The translations under genes and the position numbers were made by a program. This document shows, in pieces, positions 24,241 to 36,799 of a stretch of DNA of 64,000 nucleotides. The stretch is taken from contig NC_081411.1 in assembly GCF_030272615.1 (NCBI RefSeq), forward strand, positions 186,582,949-186,646,948. The letters run 5' to 3'. Origin of the DNA: Cryptomeria japonica. Its lineage: Eukaryota; Streptophyta; Pinopsida; Cupressales; Cupressaceae. The notes under the pieces are model-generated. The model searched no databases. It was not told the origin of the DNA and saw only the letters and a list, made by a program, of their open reading frames with translations. Positions within the stretch are counted from its first letter, which is position 1. Each line of letters starts with the position of its first letter.

Positions 24241-25696
24241 GAATTAATGCTCCAAAATAAACATGTAGATGTGTCTACATGTTCAGTTTGTTGTCTTTGG
24301 TCTGGTGAACAGTTTCTAGTGTACTGTCAAATAAATTAGCTGCTTTGAATCTTCAGCAGCTATAAATATGTAATACTATTTAATAAATAAATTAGAAACT
24401 TGATCTTTTTATTAAATTAGCTGTTTTATAGAAAGATCTTTGAATCTTCAACAGTTATAAATATGTAATACTGTTTAATAAATAAATTAGAAACTCAGTC
24501 TTTTTATTGTTATATTTTCAGAAGTCTAGTTTTCTATTATGGTACCAGAGTCATTTCTGTGTAAAGCATATGGAGTTCATTATGTCATAAACCTAAGTTA
24601 TTAAAAGTTTGGTGCTGAGTTGATATGTGAGGACGTTCAATTGTGTGTTTTTGCTCTTGGATATGAAATTCGGTAATTCGTATAGTGTGGACTGTGCTAT
24701 ATGAAAGTTGTTCACCTAGGCACCCCTGATTTTGTGGAAATAGAAGTTGCGTTCAGATATTATTGTTGTAGAAATAGAGGCTGCATCGAGAAATTACAAA
24801 CCCTCAAATGTTGTTTGTCGTGTTGGATATTAGATATCCTGAGGTCAAAGAAGAGTTGCCAGAGGTGAAGAAGAAGTCATTTGTAAAGTAAAAATAATTT
24901 AATGAGTAGTGCACTACAGTTATAAGAGTTGAAAGAATGTCAATAGTTGTACAGTTATTATCAAATGAAGAAATTGATGATGACATCATTGAAAATGAAA
25001 AACTTGTTTAGTTTTGAAGAGTTCATTGTTTTGAAGATAGGAAAAGATGCAGTAGAGGCTATATAATTTCTCAATGGTCTGAGGTGCTCACAAATCAGAG
25101 AAACTATGCCTCTTTGAGGTTATAAGACATACACGTGAGGATTGTGTCTATAGTTCAAGAGATCTAAAAATCTAAAAGTTCAACATCATACCTTTAGAAG
25201 GGTGATGAGACACTTCATGTGTAAATGGTGTCTAGTGATGTTGGATACTTGGATGATAGTTGCATTATTATACTAGCAGTTGGGAGAAACTTGAAGAAGT
25301 CTTACTAGTCTATGAACTATTTTCAAAGAATAGTTTCTATATTATGTACTATTTTGTGTAATGTTGTAAGTCAATTTATTATTGTAGCATTAAGAGTGGG
25401 TGTTGGAATTAATGCTCCAAAAATAAACATGTATATGTGTCCATATGTCCTATGTGTTGTCTTTGGTTTGTTGAACAACTACGATTAGCTATCAATATCT
25501 CTTAGTTAGTTTATATTTTGTTGTCAAATATATCTAGTGTGTTGTCAAATGAATTAGTTGTTTTATAGGAAGATCTTTAACTCTTCAGCAACTATAAACA
25601 TGTAATAATGAATGATGAATAAATTAGCAACTCAATCATTTTGTTGTTGTATTTTCAGATGTACCTTTATTTTTGCAGTCAAGTTTTCTATTATCA
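24241..25696 (+). mobile_element. Small non-autonomous LTR element (TRIM-like)
   Basis: Two related LTRs of about 300 bases (about 24241-24539 and 25401-25696) share GAATTAATGCTCC at the start, AATAAACATGTA, TAGCTGTTTTATAGAAAGAT-type text and TTTTCTATTA at the end. The first is followed by TGGTACCAGAG, a tRNA-Met type primer site (24540-24550). The second is preceded by the purine-rich AAGAGTGGG. The internal part is only about 860 bases and has no coding potential. LTR divergence is visible throughout, including a duplicated segment within the first LTR (about 24345-24410 and 24415-24505), so it is old. It lies just downstream of the F-box gene, in the same orientation, and could supply polyadenylation signals. 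Confidence 0.8.
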
Positions 25697-27900
25697 CCTA
25701 TAATATATTTTCTAGAAACTGAAATCTCTTTTGAAAACATAAAAATATACAGAAATGTACTTAATATTTTCTCTTCTTATTGATTCCACAGCACATTGGA
25801 CAAGCTCATTCATAGGTAAAGTTCTTCTCTCAAATGTGTTATTTAGAAGGAATAATTATTAATTTTGTATAATAAATGTAACTATGACAACTATCTTTGC
25901 CCTAGTTCATAAACCAGTGTTAACAAGTTTTTATTTATTTTTCCCCAGTCTTGAACATCCTATGGTTGCATTTTATTGTTAGTGTCAAATCCTATAATAA
26001 AAACAATTAACTTTATTAGAAAATATGATTCTAGAACTAGAATGAATAAAAACAATTGGGTAATCCAACTCTATTTGTTTTAAAATCTAAATTTTACAAA
26101 GATTTGAGACATCATCCCTAACACAATTAGCCACACTAATTTCTTTTATTAAATCCAAAATATTCTTCTACACATCCTTATAAGACTTTGATAGCCTTGG
26201 AAGATTTCCATCTAACAAAATTTTCTAAAGAAACAGTTAAATGTTTTTAATCAAAAGTGGCTTGGTTGGTGGTTAAGAGCCCCAGTCTATTAGGTAATCA
26301 AGTAGGTGCCTTTTGGTTATTTTTTTGTTGTTCTTGTTCTTCAATGCTATTTTTTCTCACATCTCATGAGACCCCTCTTTATTGTTAGTTGGTTGTTATG
26401 TAAGAGTTTGGGCCCTTTCCTGATTTGTTTAATCAAAACAAAATACTCAGCATTCTTTTTTTTTCTTAATATAAATTTTAGAAGAATATTTAACATTCTT
26501 ACTTCTTTTTTTTTAATCTTGAACATTTAAAAAAAAAAATTATATAATTTCTTTAGTTTGTTTGAATCTCATTTAAACCAAAAAAAAAAAAAATTAATGC
26601 CATTGTGTGTATATTTACAACGAGATATTTTAAAATTAACAAAATTCAAAATATTAGATTTGATCAATAAATATTTATTTATAATTATATTTCATAATTT
26701 TAAAATACATAATATTAGTTTCTTACCAATTTATTATGTAATTTGGCTAATAAGAGATGAAACAAAATAAGATATGTCAAGATAGGTTAATGAAATTTTT
26801 TAAAAAGAATATTTATTTATAACAATACTTTACAAATTTATGAATGCCTAATATTAACTATGGTAGCATGTTGTAGTCTCTAGGGTTTCCTAGTCATGCT
26901 TGTCAGTGCTATAGTGTTGGCTTAGCTATTAGAGCCATAAGGTCTTGAGCAGAGCTAATAAGAATATTCCTTCCAACATGCAATGTCTTGATTGGTCATG
27001 CATCACCGTAGAGGTATAAAAGTCTGAATCTTGTCAAGACCATGAGGGCATGAAACGTATCTCGGCCTGTTGGTATGCTTAGAACCATTGAAGAAGCCTT
27101 TGGTTAGTGTGGCCCATTTAGCACTCTGGCACGCTCGCACAAAAGGAAATGAAGAACCTAGCATAGAGTGCAGGCGAGCAGAATGTCGTCATGTGTTCTT
27201 CCTCTCTCAAAGAAAGTCAATCGAATATGTGGGTTCGTATGCTAGTCTGTAAAGTGTCATGTTGCACGGTGAACATTTATTGGACAAAAACATTTGAGTC
27301 GCCATAGATGATTTTCCAAATGGATTCATGGTCGTCGATGAACGTGCTAGTTAAGATCACTTATTGAAATTCAAATCTTAGAAAGGCTAGCTGGAGATGT
27401 TCTGTTCACTCAATCTCTTAAATAATGCAACAAGGTCGCCCTAACATCTATTTTTGCATTGCAAGAAGAATTTGGATGAAATTCAAGCTCTCTTCTATGT
27501 TTTGAAGAAAATTAAGGTTCACGTGAAAATAAGTAAGTGCACATTCTGTGTTGTAATTATCAATTTTCTTTCTAATTTCTATTTTGTTGTGTTTATAGGA
27601 TTTCAGCGATACATATGATTAGACAAAAATGATCAAATTGTAAACCCTAACATATATCTAAACCTCTAAGCTCTAATATTTTATCAAATTGAGTCGGTCA
27701 AGTATCCAATCATCTACTTTAAAAAAGATCGCTTGATAAAGGCATTTTGATCCATTAGTTACCAAGGTCTTCTAAAACAGTTGTGTATGTTCATGGTCTA
27801 GGAGGTAATATAGGCAGCATTCTTAACAATGCTATTGGATGTAGAGATGCAGATATTCATGGTCCTAGTTGGTCACCTTTTGAGCTTTAGTATATGAAGA
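25697..27900. other. Intergenic, no gene recognised
   Basis: AT-rich with homopolymer runs (26577-26593, for example). 26870-27500 is less AT-rich and includes short open frames and a TATA-like GAGGTATAAAAG near 27012, but no domain was recognised. Nothing else is supported. Confidence 0.5.
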
Positions 27901-28800
27901 GATTCTCATAGCCTAATTTAAAATGCAATCTATTAATGTTTATTGTGTTAGAGTAGTGACTAAGTACTATGATAAATAGAGCATAAAGGGCCAAGTTCAA
28001 ATTGGAGGAAAATGATAAGTATGACTAAGGAATATATTTATGATATCTTTGGTCTAAGTTTAGCTATCAATAGAGTCATCCATTTTAAACTTTTCAAGGA
28101 TAAGTACCAACAAAACAAGAGCAATTATAGAACTTTGCTACTTCCAAAGTATAGGTTGAGAGGGCCTAAAATAAATCCCATTAAGATTCCTCGTAGTGAA
28201 GTTAAGCCTCTAAACATTGACTCATTAAGGACAACTTCACAAAAACATACATTATGTTAAGTATTTGGTGAGGATGACAAAACAAATTTTTTTAATTCAT
28301 CTTATATATTGGTATAGCAAATATACATGATCAAATGGTCAATACTGAGTATGATTATGCCACATTTACTACTGATAATATGCATAAATAATTAATGGCC
28401 ATTAAGGAAAATCATAAAGATGTGAATATTAATGGTATTCTATGGTACATCATATATTCTTGTATACAAGAAGAAATGTCTAGCATCAATCCGTCTAGGT
28501 AAAAGATATTGATGATTTAGGTGTTTCTCTTCATGTCCAAAATTGGACATATATCCAAGACAAGCCTTGTGATAGTGAAAACTATGTGTTTTTTTTAAAA
28601 AAAAAATTTATTAAGGATAAATGGGTTTTGAATTTTTTTAATTTTCTAAGAATTCTTTGTTAAGAGAATATTGAATTTCACGAGAGAAGAAGTCAAATTA
28701 CATAAGGAAATCATGGATTTCCTAAGGCTAAACGATAGAGTATTTGATTTGAAAATGAAACACAATTAGGGAGATTGTCTCTATACCAACACCACAAAAT
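27900..28800 (+). pseudogene. Decayed coding relic of an unrecognised family
   Basis: The plus strand reads in patches as protein, for example KEYIYDIFGLSLAINRVIHF, LPKYRLRGPKINP and later short stretches to about 28770. The wording resembles hypothetical proteins I associate with gymnosperm repeats, perhaps the same family as the minus-strand relic at 50500-53940, but I cannot name it. It is broken many times. The solo LTR at 28822 begins shortly after. Whether it was a host gene or part of a mobile element is not known. Confidence 0.35.
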
Positions 28801-28821
28801 AATAGGCATATGGTTGCAGGG

Positions 28822-30540
28822 TGTTAATCCTATGAGGATCCGGTTAATACTGAGAGAGGGGGGTGAATTAATATTAAGACCAATTGAAACTTTAACTCAA
28901 AAACAAACTTATATCAGATCTGAATCATTTTAACAAATATCTCAACTTCTTTAATTAGATCTAATACCCTCTTTATCATATTTGCTTAACATTTTAATCA
29001 AATCAATTACCTCATCAATCAATACTTTCACCACCAAATCAATCATATAAACTTGATCATTGACCAACTCATTAACCTTATCAATCAGATCAAAAACTTT
29101 CTCAAACAACTTCTTATCAGTACCTGTAACCTTTGATAAACTTCTGATAAAACATCATAACCGGCCTCTAAAAAATAATGCATGAAATGAAACATAAACA
29201 AGAACATCACATGAAAAACATTCCACACATGAACACCATAATTTTTTGACATGGAAACCCAAGTAGGGAAAAACCACAGTGGGAGTTGGCACCAAAAAAT
29301 ATTTGTACTCTTTTGAAGTATGCCTTGTTAGGATCTTAGCCCTGTTAGGAGCTTACAATACGCCTAGTTAGGAGCAAACCCTGTTAGGAGTCACCTGGCT
29401 AGGGGATTTGCCTATCAGCCTGGTTAGGAGCTTAATGATCTGTGAGGATCAACCTCATGAGAGGATTTAACAATCTTTTGAGAGTTTCCCTGTTAGGGAA
29501 GCTAAATGTTTAAGGCCCGTTAGGACCTACCCGGTTAAGGGATTTAACTTGTTACAACTGTTAGGGAACAACAGTAAAGAAATGATCTGTTTACTTGCAC
29601 TTCTCTGCTTGCTTGATCAGATCCAATTATACACAACACCTTGCAACTCTTAGGTAGATCTCACACTTCACTTGGACAACTTAACACATTCTCTAAGACC
29701 ACCAACACAATAAACATCAATTGTGTCAACCTAAATAGCCATCTCAACTAGGTTGGCCACAAAACCTAATTACATCATGATTTACAATTCAAATCATAAG
29801 GGATCATCATAGATCGATATACAAATCATTATAACAAATTACAATGCAATATCAACCGTTGATTGATCGTAAACCATCATAGAAATCCGATCTATACCAA
29901 AGTCAAACCCTCAAAACACTATACTAAGAGTTTTGCTGATTCCCAAGAAAATCATCCTTGAATTGCACCAAAACGACAATTAAATCTTTCACTCAGGTTG
30001 TGCCATGTTACCAACTTCATGTAGACTCATCGTCGATCACCGTCATAACAAAAATCATTACCGGTTTGATGATTTCTTCACCGGTCTTAAACCCTACTAA
30101 AACCTTAGCAAAACTTCATCAGAAATTTGAAACACGCCTTCTGTTAATCTTCACAAGTTTTGGTTATGGTCAGATACACCTTTCTATGATACAAGTTCAC
30201 CATCCAAACCATAAATCACCAATCATCGCCGATCAACCAATCCAATCAAAACAACTCTGCTTTATCAGTTAAAGTCCTATTTCACAAACTTTAGTTCTTT
30301 GCCGAAAAACACTATCTTCCGATAAACCAAATCACTAAGGTGACAAAACAAAATATCAAAAACATTAGGAACATCATTTGACATCAATTGCCATCAATGA
30401 CAACACAAATAACTGATCATGTCATCTATTCATAGAATCTCAATCTCTTCATCACAAATAGACTTCGAAACTTTACTGGTGTAGTCATCCAACTTCAATT
30501 GCATCACCTACATCTGTATCAGTTATGCCAAATGCCAACA
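28822..30540 (-). mobile_element. Solo LTR with perfect 5-bp target duplication
   Basis: On the plus strand it runs from TGTTAATCC (28822) to AATGCCAACA (30540), 1719 bases. It is flanked by CAGGG at 28817-28821 and CAGGG at 30541-30545, an exact target duplication. Read on the minus strand it starts TGTTGGCATTTGGC and ends with the CACCCCCCTCTCTCAGT block shared with the family A LTRs, including the GGTTTTTCCCTACTTGGG region. No coding region; a single LTR with one duplication at its flanks means an old element reduced by recombination between its LTRs. Confidence 0.93.
29324..29580. repeat. GTTAGGR word repeats within the solo LTR
   Basis: About a dozen copies of CTGTTAGGAG or close forms (CTAGTTAGGAG, CCGTTAGGAC, TGTTAGGGAA) are spaced 20-35 bases apart. 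The field lies just beyond the conserved GGGAAAAACCACAGTGGG block (29276-29293) on the plus-strand coordinate side. No open frame. Confidence 0.7.
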
Positions 30541-30545
30541 CAGGG

Positions 30546-31186
30546 TAAGCTCACATATGTTGCCAAAATATGTTCCAAGAATATTGGTATATTTGGAGAT
30601 CATTTGGTAGTTCAATGAATGTGAAAATTTTATTTGAAGAGGTAAAGTCAAGGGTCTTTCCTCTCTTCCTCCATAATTTTTTTATGGTTTTACTTAAACA
30701 CAAATAAAGAAGGATTAGATCAAACTTGCTCAATCTTGCAGTCCTATAGGATGGGGTTGGAGCTTGCAAGGGTCTTTGATCTAGAAGGATTCATAAATCA
30801 AATTAGATTGAGCATTAAGAGGATTGAATTCCTCCATGAGGTTGTATATGAATAAGATGTATTTAAAAATTATTTGAAAATAAAGGAGGTGGTTGATAAA
30901 AGAGCTAATTGGGTTGATATAGTTAAAGGAGAATAATAGAGAAGAAGAGGCCTACATATCAACCAAAGAGGGGTCCTCCTACTATTTCCCCACCTCACGT
31001 CTCCACTTTAAGGGTAAATTGTCCTATAATGAGTGAGTCTGTTCAACATAAGAAACCTCAAGCTATGGTTTGCACACAAGATAAACCTCAAAATAAAAGA
31101 ATATTTGAGCAACTACACTTGGTTGAGTATTTGGTTGGTGTTGAGAAATCAATTGATACAAAAGATGTTGCAAATAATGGAATGAC
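30546..31186. other. Intergenic, no gene recognised
   Basis: Non-coding text with short open frames only. 30840-31090 has a few possible peptide stretches but no domain was recognised. Confidence 0.45.
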
Positions 31187-31386
31187 TTAAACCACAAACA
31201 CTAAGATTACACTTATAGGCTTAAAAGTGTTAAACACTCAGAGTTGACTGACAATTTCTAGGCTTAATATGCCACTTAATGTGTGTGTTCACACTAAGAA
31301 TACACTTCTAGGCTTAAAAGTGTTAAACACTCATAGTTGACTAACATTCTCTAGGCTTAATATATTCCTTAGTGTGTGTGGTTTAA
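31187..31386. mobile_element. Dimeric foldback / MITE-like element
   Basis: A 200-base element with terminal inverted repeats: TTAAACCACAAACACTAAG at 31187-31205 and its complement, with one difference, at 31368-31386. Inside, an approximately 98-base unit occurs twice in tandem; both units contain GGCTTAAAAGTGTTAAACAC, CTAGGCTTAATAT and CACTAAGA(A/T)TACACTT. Each unit is thus bounded by inverted CACACTAAG-like ends. It has no coding capacity. The superfamily is not determined; flanking TTA/TAA could be part of the target. Confidence 0.75.
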
Positions 31387-32035
31387 GGCTGGTTGAGAAG
31401 AACTAGAGGTTGATCAACCTAAATCTTCACCCACAAGGGTCATGATCGCTCGTATGCCTAGGAACATAATGGAAATAAATCTCATGTATAGCAATAATGA
31501 TACAAATGATATCAAAGATTTGGTATGTTCATAGCTCATGAAAGATGTCGATTTTGTGAAGACTTGAGAATTAAAGGATTTTGTTTTAAGAATAAAGAAG
31601 GGTGAATTATAAGAGAGATTGAACTTTGATACTAAATCACTCCATTGAGAGATACTAAATCACTCCTGATGAAGGAAGAAATTTGATGTCATGCCCTATT
31701 TTTAAATAGAATTATCAAACTAATATATATAAATTTTATATTTTAATATTGATTATATCAAATGATTGCATTATTATATTTTGGATAATTATAATATTAA
31801 TCCTATAAATATTAGATTTCTTTTGTAAAATTAAAAACCTTTAAAATTATTTGTTTTACTTGTTAGTGGGCACCCTTGTGACATCAATCCTGCATGTCCA
31901 TGTTTCCTTCATGTTCCAACTAAGACGCTATTCACTATAGAAGCCTAAACACAATTTTCATGATGGATAGAATGCATAAACGAACTGAAAGTTCACCGAA
32001 CATTTCAATAAGGAAGCAGTTAAGGGACTTAATTT
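31387..32035. other. Intergenic, no gene recognised
   Basis: Non-coding, AT-rich from about 31690. Nothing recognised. Confidence 0.45.
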
Positions 32036-33431
32036 TCATGAAATGAAGGAACACACATAAGGCATGCTAATACTCAGATTCGTTTTGTAACCTTCGTATA
32101 TGCATGAATATGACGGGGACAAAATGGTGGATTTCTTACCCATTTCTTTTTCAGCCCCTTTGTTAGCCCACATTGACGGGGGCATGTAATGCGGCTTTAT
32201 GCATGTACCCAGGGTAACAGTTTTTAGTTGGTGGAGCGACACATGACAAGGAGATTCAAGAGAATTCATGCAACCAACGTGGGAAATTTTGAAGGAAATT
32301 TCTTTCACCATAGGGAGGCGTCGAGCATAAGAGGAGGGGGAGAATGCAAGTGAAGGGGAAAAAAAGTTAGTTCTATACCCGCCTAGTTTCATTTGCTTGA
32401 AAGTTTCAAACCTTTTCAGCAAATCCATTTTATGCATAACCTGTAGCTCGCTGTAGTCGGTAGGACTGTATATATGTAATGTTACAACATCTCCCGCACA
32501 AGGATCGGCCTTCAAAAGGCCAGTTAGACTAGCTACGAAGTCGATACAAGAGATCAAACTCACCATGGCAGAGATGACAAGAATGAAAGTGTATGCAGAT
32601 TCGTTTCTTGTCAGACAAATAAAGGGTAATGTATCTCAAGCCGTTGTATTTCGGTGCTCACCATTAGAGGTATATTCTTTCTTTTCATAATGACTCGATT
32701 TGTCTAAAGTACATTAGCATCAAATAATGATTCGTATGCTAATCTCATGGTAAATAAAATAGTTTGTAATAAAAAAACTTCTAATCCTTAGCAATAGCCT
32801 AGCTCGATACATCACCTGCAACCTTCACTACAAACTGAAATATACTTACTTGGTATGGAGCTGCATGGTTTTCTTGTCTAAATAAATTCTACTCCCTTCA
32901 TGCAGAGTAGGTCGTATACCCATCAATTGCATTTGATTGAAAGTTTGTAAATCCTTTTCATCAAATACTTTCTGTGCAAATCTTTCAATCAATGCATCCC
33001 ATGAGGCGACCTCTCTTGAGGCATGCCTTGTTCGTACTTTCACATATTGGCATATGTACCTGCCAGAGCATTTCCAACCATAGTATTTTATGAAAATCCA
33101 CTTCCTGAATGCTTCAATGGATGGCCGCACCCTGTTCCAAAGCTTCCATTTTGCTACAGCCAGAGGGACACCGGCAAAGAATTCGACTTTAAACCACCCA
33201 GATACTTTTTCCTGAAACATTCTAAAGCCTTTACAACAATCGATTTCTTGTAAATCCCATTTTGTTAATCGAATTCTCCCTGAGACTTTTTGTCAAACAG
33301 TTCACGTGCCTTGGCTGAGCGTATATTTTTGCATGCCTGTCTAGCACATCATTTGTATCTACAGCGAGTAGACTCTTTTGCGCCTTGAAAGATCTCCTTC
33401 CATTATTCTGGATAGATGAAACAGAGCACAT
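32036..33431 (-). pseudogene. Pentatricopeptide-repeat (PPR) pseudogene
   Basis: Several patches in different minus-strand frames read as PPR motifs of the plant PLS type: ALIERFAQKVFDEKDLQTF, then NQMQLMGIRP (about 32910-33005); AKMEALEQGA-like text in another frame near 33150; and MDLLKRFETFKQMKLGG (about 32380-32430) followed by a SLAFSP/VKEISFKISHVG segment matching the next repeat. The family binds RNA in organelles for editing, splicing or stability. Here the repeats switch frame between patches, stops interrupt them, and no continuous frame beyond 176 codons remains, so the gene is dead. The N-terminal targeting region and any C-terminal E/DYW domain were not found. 33466-33651 on the same strand may be an upstream remnant. 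Confidence 0.75.
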
Positions 33432-36173
33432 TATTTTAGTGCAAACCTATTGTTTCTAGATTGTTTCACTTATATCCATGGGTAATTTTCTCCACACGAA
33501 TCAACATCATGTTTGAATGATGGAAACGGTTCACATCTCTAAGAATAATTTCCTTTGCAACCATTACATACATAAGACGAGTTACATAAAAAGGTATTAA
33601 ATCTTCCAAATTCATTGCTTTGTACAGCGATATGAACATACTTGAATCCATGTCGAGATAAAATAATGTTCAAGAAATCAAACAATAGCCGTGTACTCTG
33701 TCGCCTTCTTTGTAAATAATGTATTCAAGTATTATGGTTGACAAGCAAAGACAATAGAAGTAGTTAAGGCTGCCTGAAAATAGAATTTAGGAATTATGGT
33801 ATCCATTTTAAAATGCAAATTCTTATTAAATTTATTTTAAGAAAGTCATTCGGATAAAAGTTACAAATAGTCTTCAGGTATTCACATTTACATATATTTG
33901 GATAAGATATTAGACCTTATTAATATTATAGCCAATGCATCTCCTCTATAATTTTTATTGTATCTCAGGAAATGAATTGACAGTATAAGTAACAAATGAA
34001 GTTATTTGGATGGTATCTCATGTAAAGTTTGATTTCTTAAAGTGAATATATAGTTAGATAATTTTAGGGGAATAGTTATTGATATTAAATATTAGACATA
34101 CACAAATTCATTAGCGGATTATTGTCTTGTAAGGAGAATTATTTTAAAAATTATAAGGGGCCATGTATTGATTTGGTGTCAAAAGTTGAGCATACGCCCA
34201 AGCTCAATTCCTACTTTAATATATTCCACAAATCTTTCTATATTGACAATATAGTATCAATTCTTAAAGAAATATGTAAGATAGGTAAGGACACTTAGAT
34301 TTAAGTGAGTCATAATATCTTATAGATGCCTTATTAATACCATGTAGAGTAGTCTTGAAGAGTATCATATTATTGGTAGTTTACATAAGAAGGGTATCAT
34401 AAATCACTACATATTGATATAATCGTTGTTGAAATTTTATGAGTTTAGAGAATCTCATTAAGAGTAGGTTGAGTTGTGAGGTCGGTAACCTGAACATGGT
34501 TTGGTGTAGAAACTCTTGATAATGAAAGATGTTAGACCCCCAAGTGCTTTCATGTCAATATTTCTAATAACCCTTTAATCTCCTTAAATATATGCTTACA
34601 TTATATATCGACTTTAGAGCTTGGTCATATATTAAGAGTAAGACAATGATATAATTACTTTAGGATCTCTTGGAAATGAGATTATTTTCTCTTAATTGTG
34701 GTTGGTTACTTGAAATTCCACAATGATTACCTTAATGCATAGTCCTAGATCTCTTGGCTAACATGTAGTATAACTATAAATTATATAAGAGTAGAGATAT
34801 TATTGTCTTACGTAATGTTGATCTCTACAAAACCATGCTAACGCTTATCTTAACTATCATTTTTTTACTTGAATATCACATATGAAATTATCAAGTATGG
34901 AACACCTTATATCACCTTATCTTTCCATTTAGACAAGTGGTCTTTTATCAATGATAGCCTTTGATGTTTTAAACATATTGTAGATTGAAGAGAGAGTTGT
35001 ATTTTGGGAGATACGTCATAGATCATTATACTTTGGCATGGTCTTAAAACCTCTTAAATTGATGATATAATTAACTTTAAAAATGATGAGAATGACATTA
35101 TGATTTAATTCATGACAAGTGCTCACATGAATGTGCATAGACTCATGCATTTGTACGATCATGTACGTTTTTCAATGCCCTTATGTTCTTCATTGTTTTT
35201 GTAGATTCATGTAAGTTTATGTATGTTCATGCAAGCTTGTGTAAGCTCTTGTATTATCTATATGCACTTGTTTGTATTTATGATCCCTCGTATGCTTTTG
35301 TGAGCACATAATAATTCTTGTAACTTTTCTATGCCTATGTGTGTTCCTATGTGCGTTTGTATTCATATTGCATAGATGCATTAGCATCTTGCAAGCTTGT
35401 GTATGCTTTGTTGTGTTCAAATGAGTGATATGTATCCTTAGTGCCTATTTTGTATGCAGTGTTGTGTCTTCAATGTGTATTCTCTGGTTGTTCAATTGTA
35501 TATCATGTGTGTATTGGACGGGTGACAAATATGGAATAAAAGAGAAGGGTGAGTTTGCAGAGAGGTTTGAGTCTCTTCTTTAACTCATCTATCGGTAGTC
35601 AGCCCTAGACAATATCTTTGGCCAAATTTCTATTGATCTCTTAGTATACACTTGCTAAGTGAATCATTTCATTTTCACTCTCTTCTATATCTTAGTGTTG
35701 ATACAATAGCATCATAGATTGTAGATACACTAAGTTGCACCAAATTCCATCCCCTGCCAGTTTCAAATCGTTAGACTTCTTCGTGCAGGTTTGACAGTTC
35801 TCCGTGTTAGGAAGAACTCCACGAAAGCGTAAATGCTTCATAGTTGCATAGTAAAACACTCCGACAGTGTTCTCACTTGTGATGTAAGCATGAGATATAG
35901 ATGCTAGGAGTCCCTATTAGGATGATAATCAGCTTTGTATTATATATTCATTGTAAACGACCTTACGATCTCTTGTAGCTAAAGCAATTTTCTTATGATT
36001 TGCAAATATTTTGGCTTATGTAATTTAAAGTTTTATATCAAATGGTAACTTATTATATCTGTTTAATGTAATTCAACAAGTTGTTTTTAAACAATGACAA
36101 ATTATGAATTATTTATGTGTTGTGTTATTTTAAAAATATGGAGGTCCTTACATTTGATACAAAATAACGTGGA
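33432..36173. other. Intergenic, no gene recognised
   Basis: Mostly AT-rich unique-looking sequence. 35110-35440 is a degenerate field of GTRTGTTCATG, GCTTGTGTAAGCTC and ATGTGTGTT-like words. 35500-35900 is less AT-rich, with phrases typical of untranslated regions, but no frame. Nothing further recognised. Confidence 0.5.
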
Positions 36174-36690
36174 TTTTTTTTTATTAAATTAAGTGGGGAA
36201 GGGCCTCAACCTATACAATTCAACACTTAAATCATTCAATCAAAAAATGGGCTTGTAGAGAAAGATCTCATAACCGAAGAGTTTTAGCCAAAGTAACACA
36301 ACAAAAAATAAATGTAACAGTCCTAAGAACAAGAGTCACAACAAAGTACCTATATCTAAGAACAATCTAAGAAACTATAGGGGCACTAAAGAAGATAGCC
36401 CCAACTATCCAAAATATCTTTTAATTCCTCCTCCCACAGGAGTAAGTTGTTGTTCTTTTGTGTCTTCAATCTTCTACCATCCTTTGTAATAGGGCCCTTT
36501 CTTTTCTTCTTCCTCTTGATCTTCTTGGAAATGTTCACGACCTACATAACACATTTCTACATTAGGCACCAGTTGATCTTAATCAAGTCTTGTATACCGC
36601 CCTCCAACTTCCTTATAGATAATCCCTATTCCTTTCAAATCCTAGACAATTTTGAGGTGAAACCAAGTTCTCCACTTTCACACTAAGGTC
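36174..36690 (-). mobile_element. Possible LINE 3' end
   Basis: A run of nine T (36174-36182), followed by ATTAAATTAAGTGGGGAAGG, reads on the minus strand as a 3' tail ending CTTCCCCACTTAATTTAAT plus poly-A, a common end for plant LINEs. The minus strand upstream (36420-36680) shows a Lys-rich patch (RKKRKGPITKDG) but no RT or RNase H was seen. No target duplication found. Low confidence. Confidence 0.35.
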
Positions 36691-36799
36691 CTCCATCTCC
36701 GCAGCAATTTTATACCAATCATATCTTCCCTCCAAAATAATGGATTTTTACTACTCCTAGATTGGGATATTTCTTATGCTACTATCATAGATACAATCA

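Noticed and set aside
26260-26310. GTGGCTTGGTTGGTGGTTAA, resembling a tRNA or SINE A-box
   Set aside because: No B-box follows at the right distance and no cloverleaf can be drawn.
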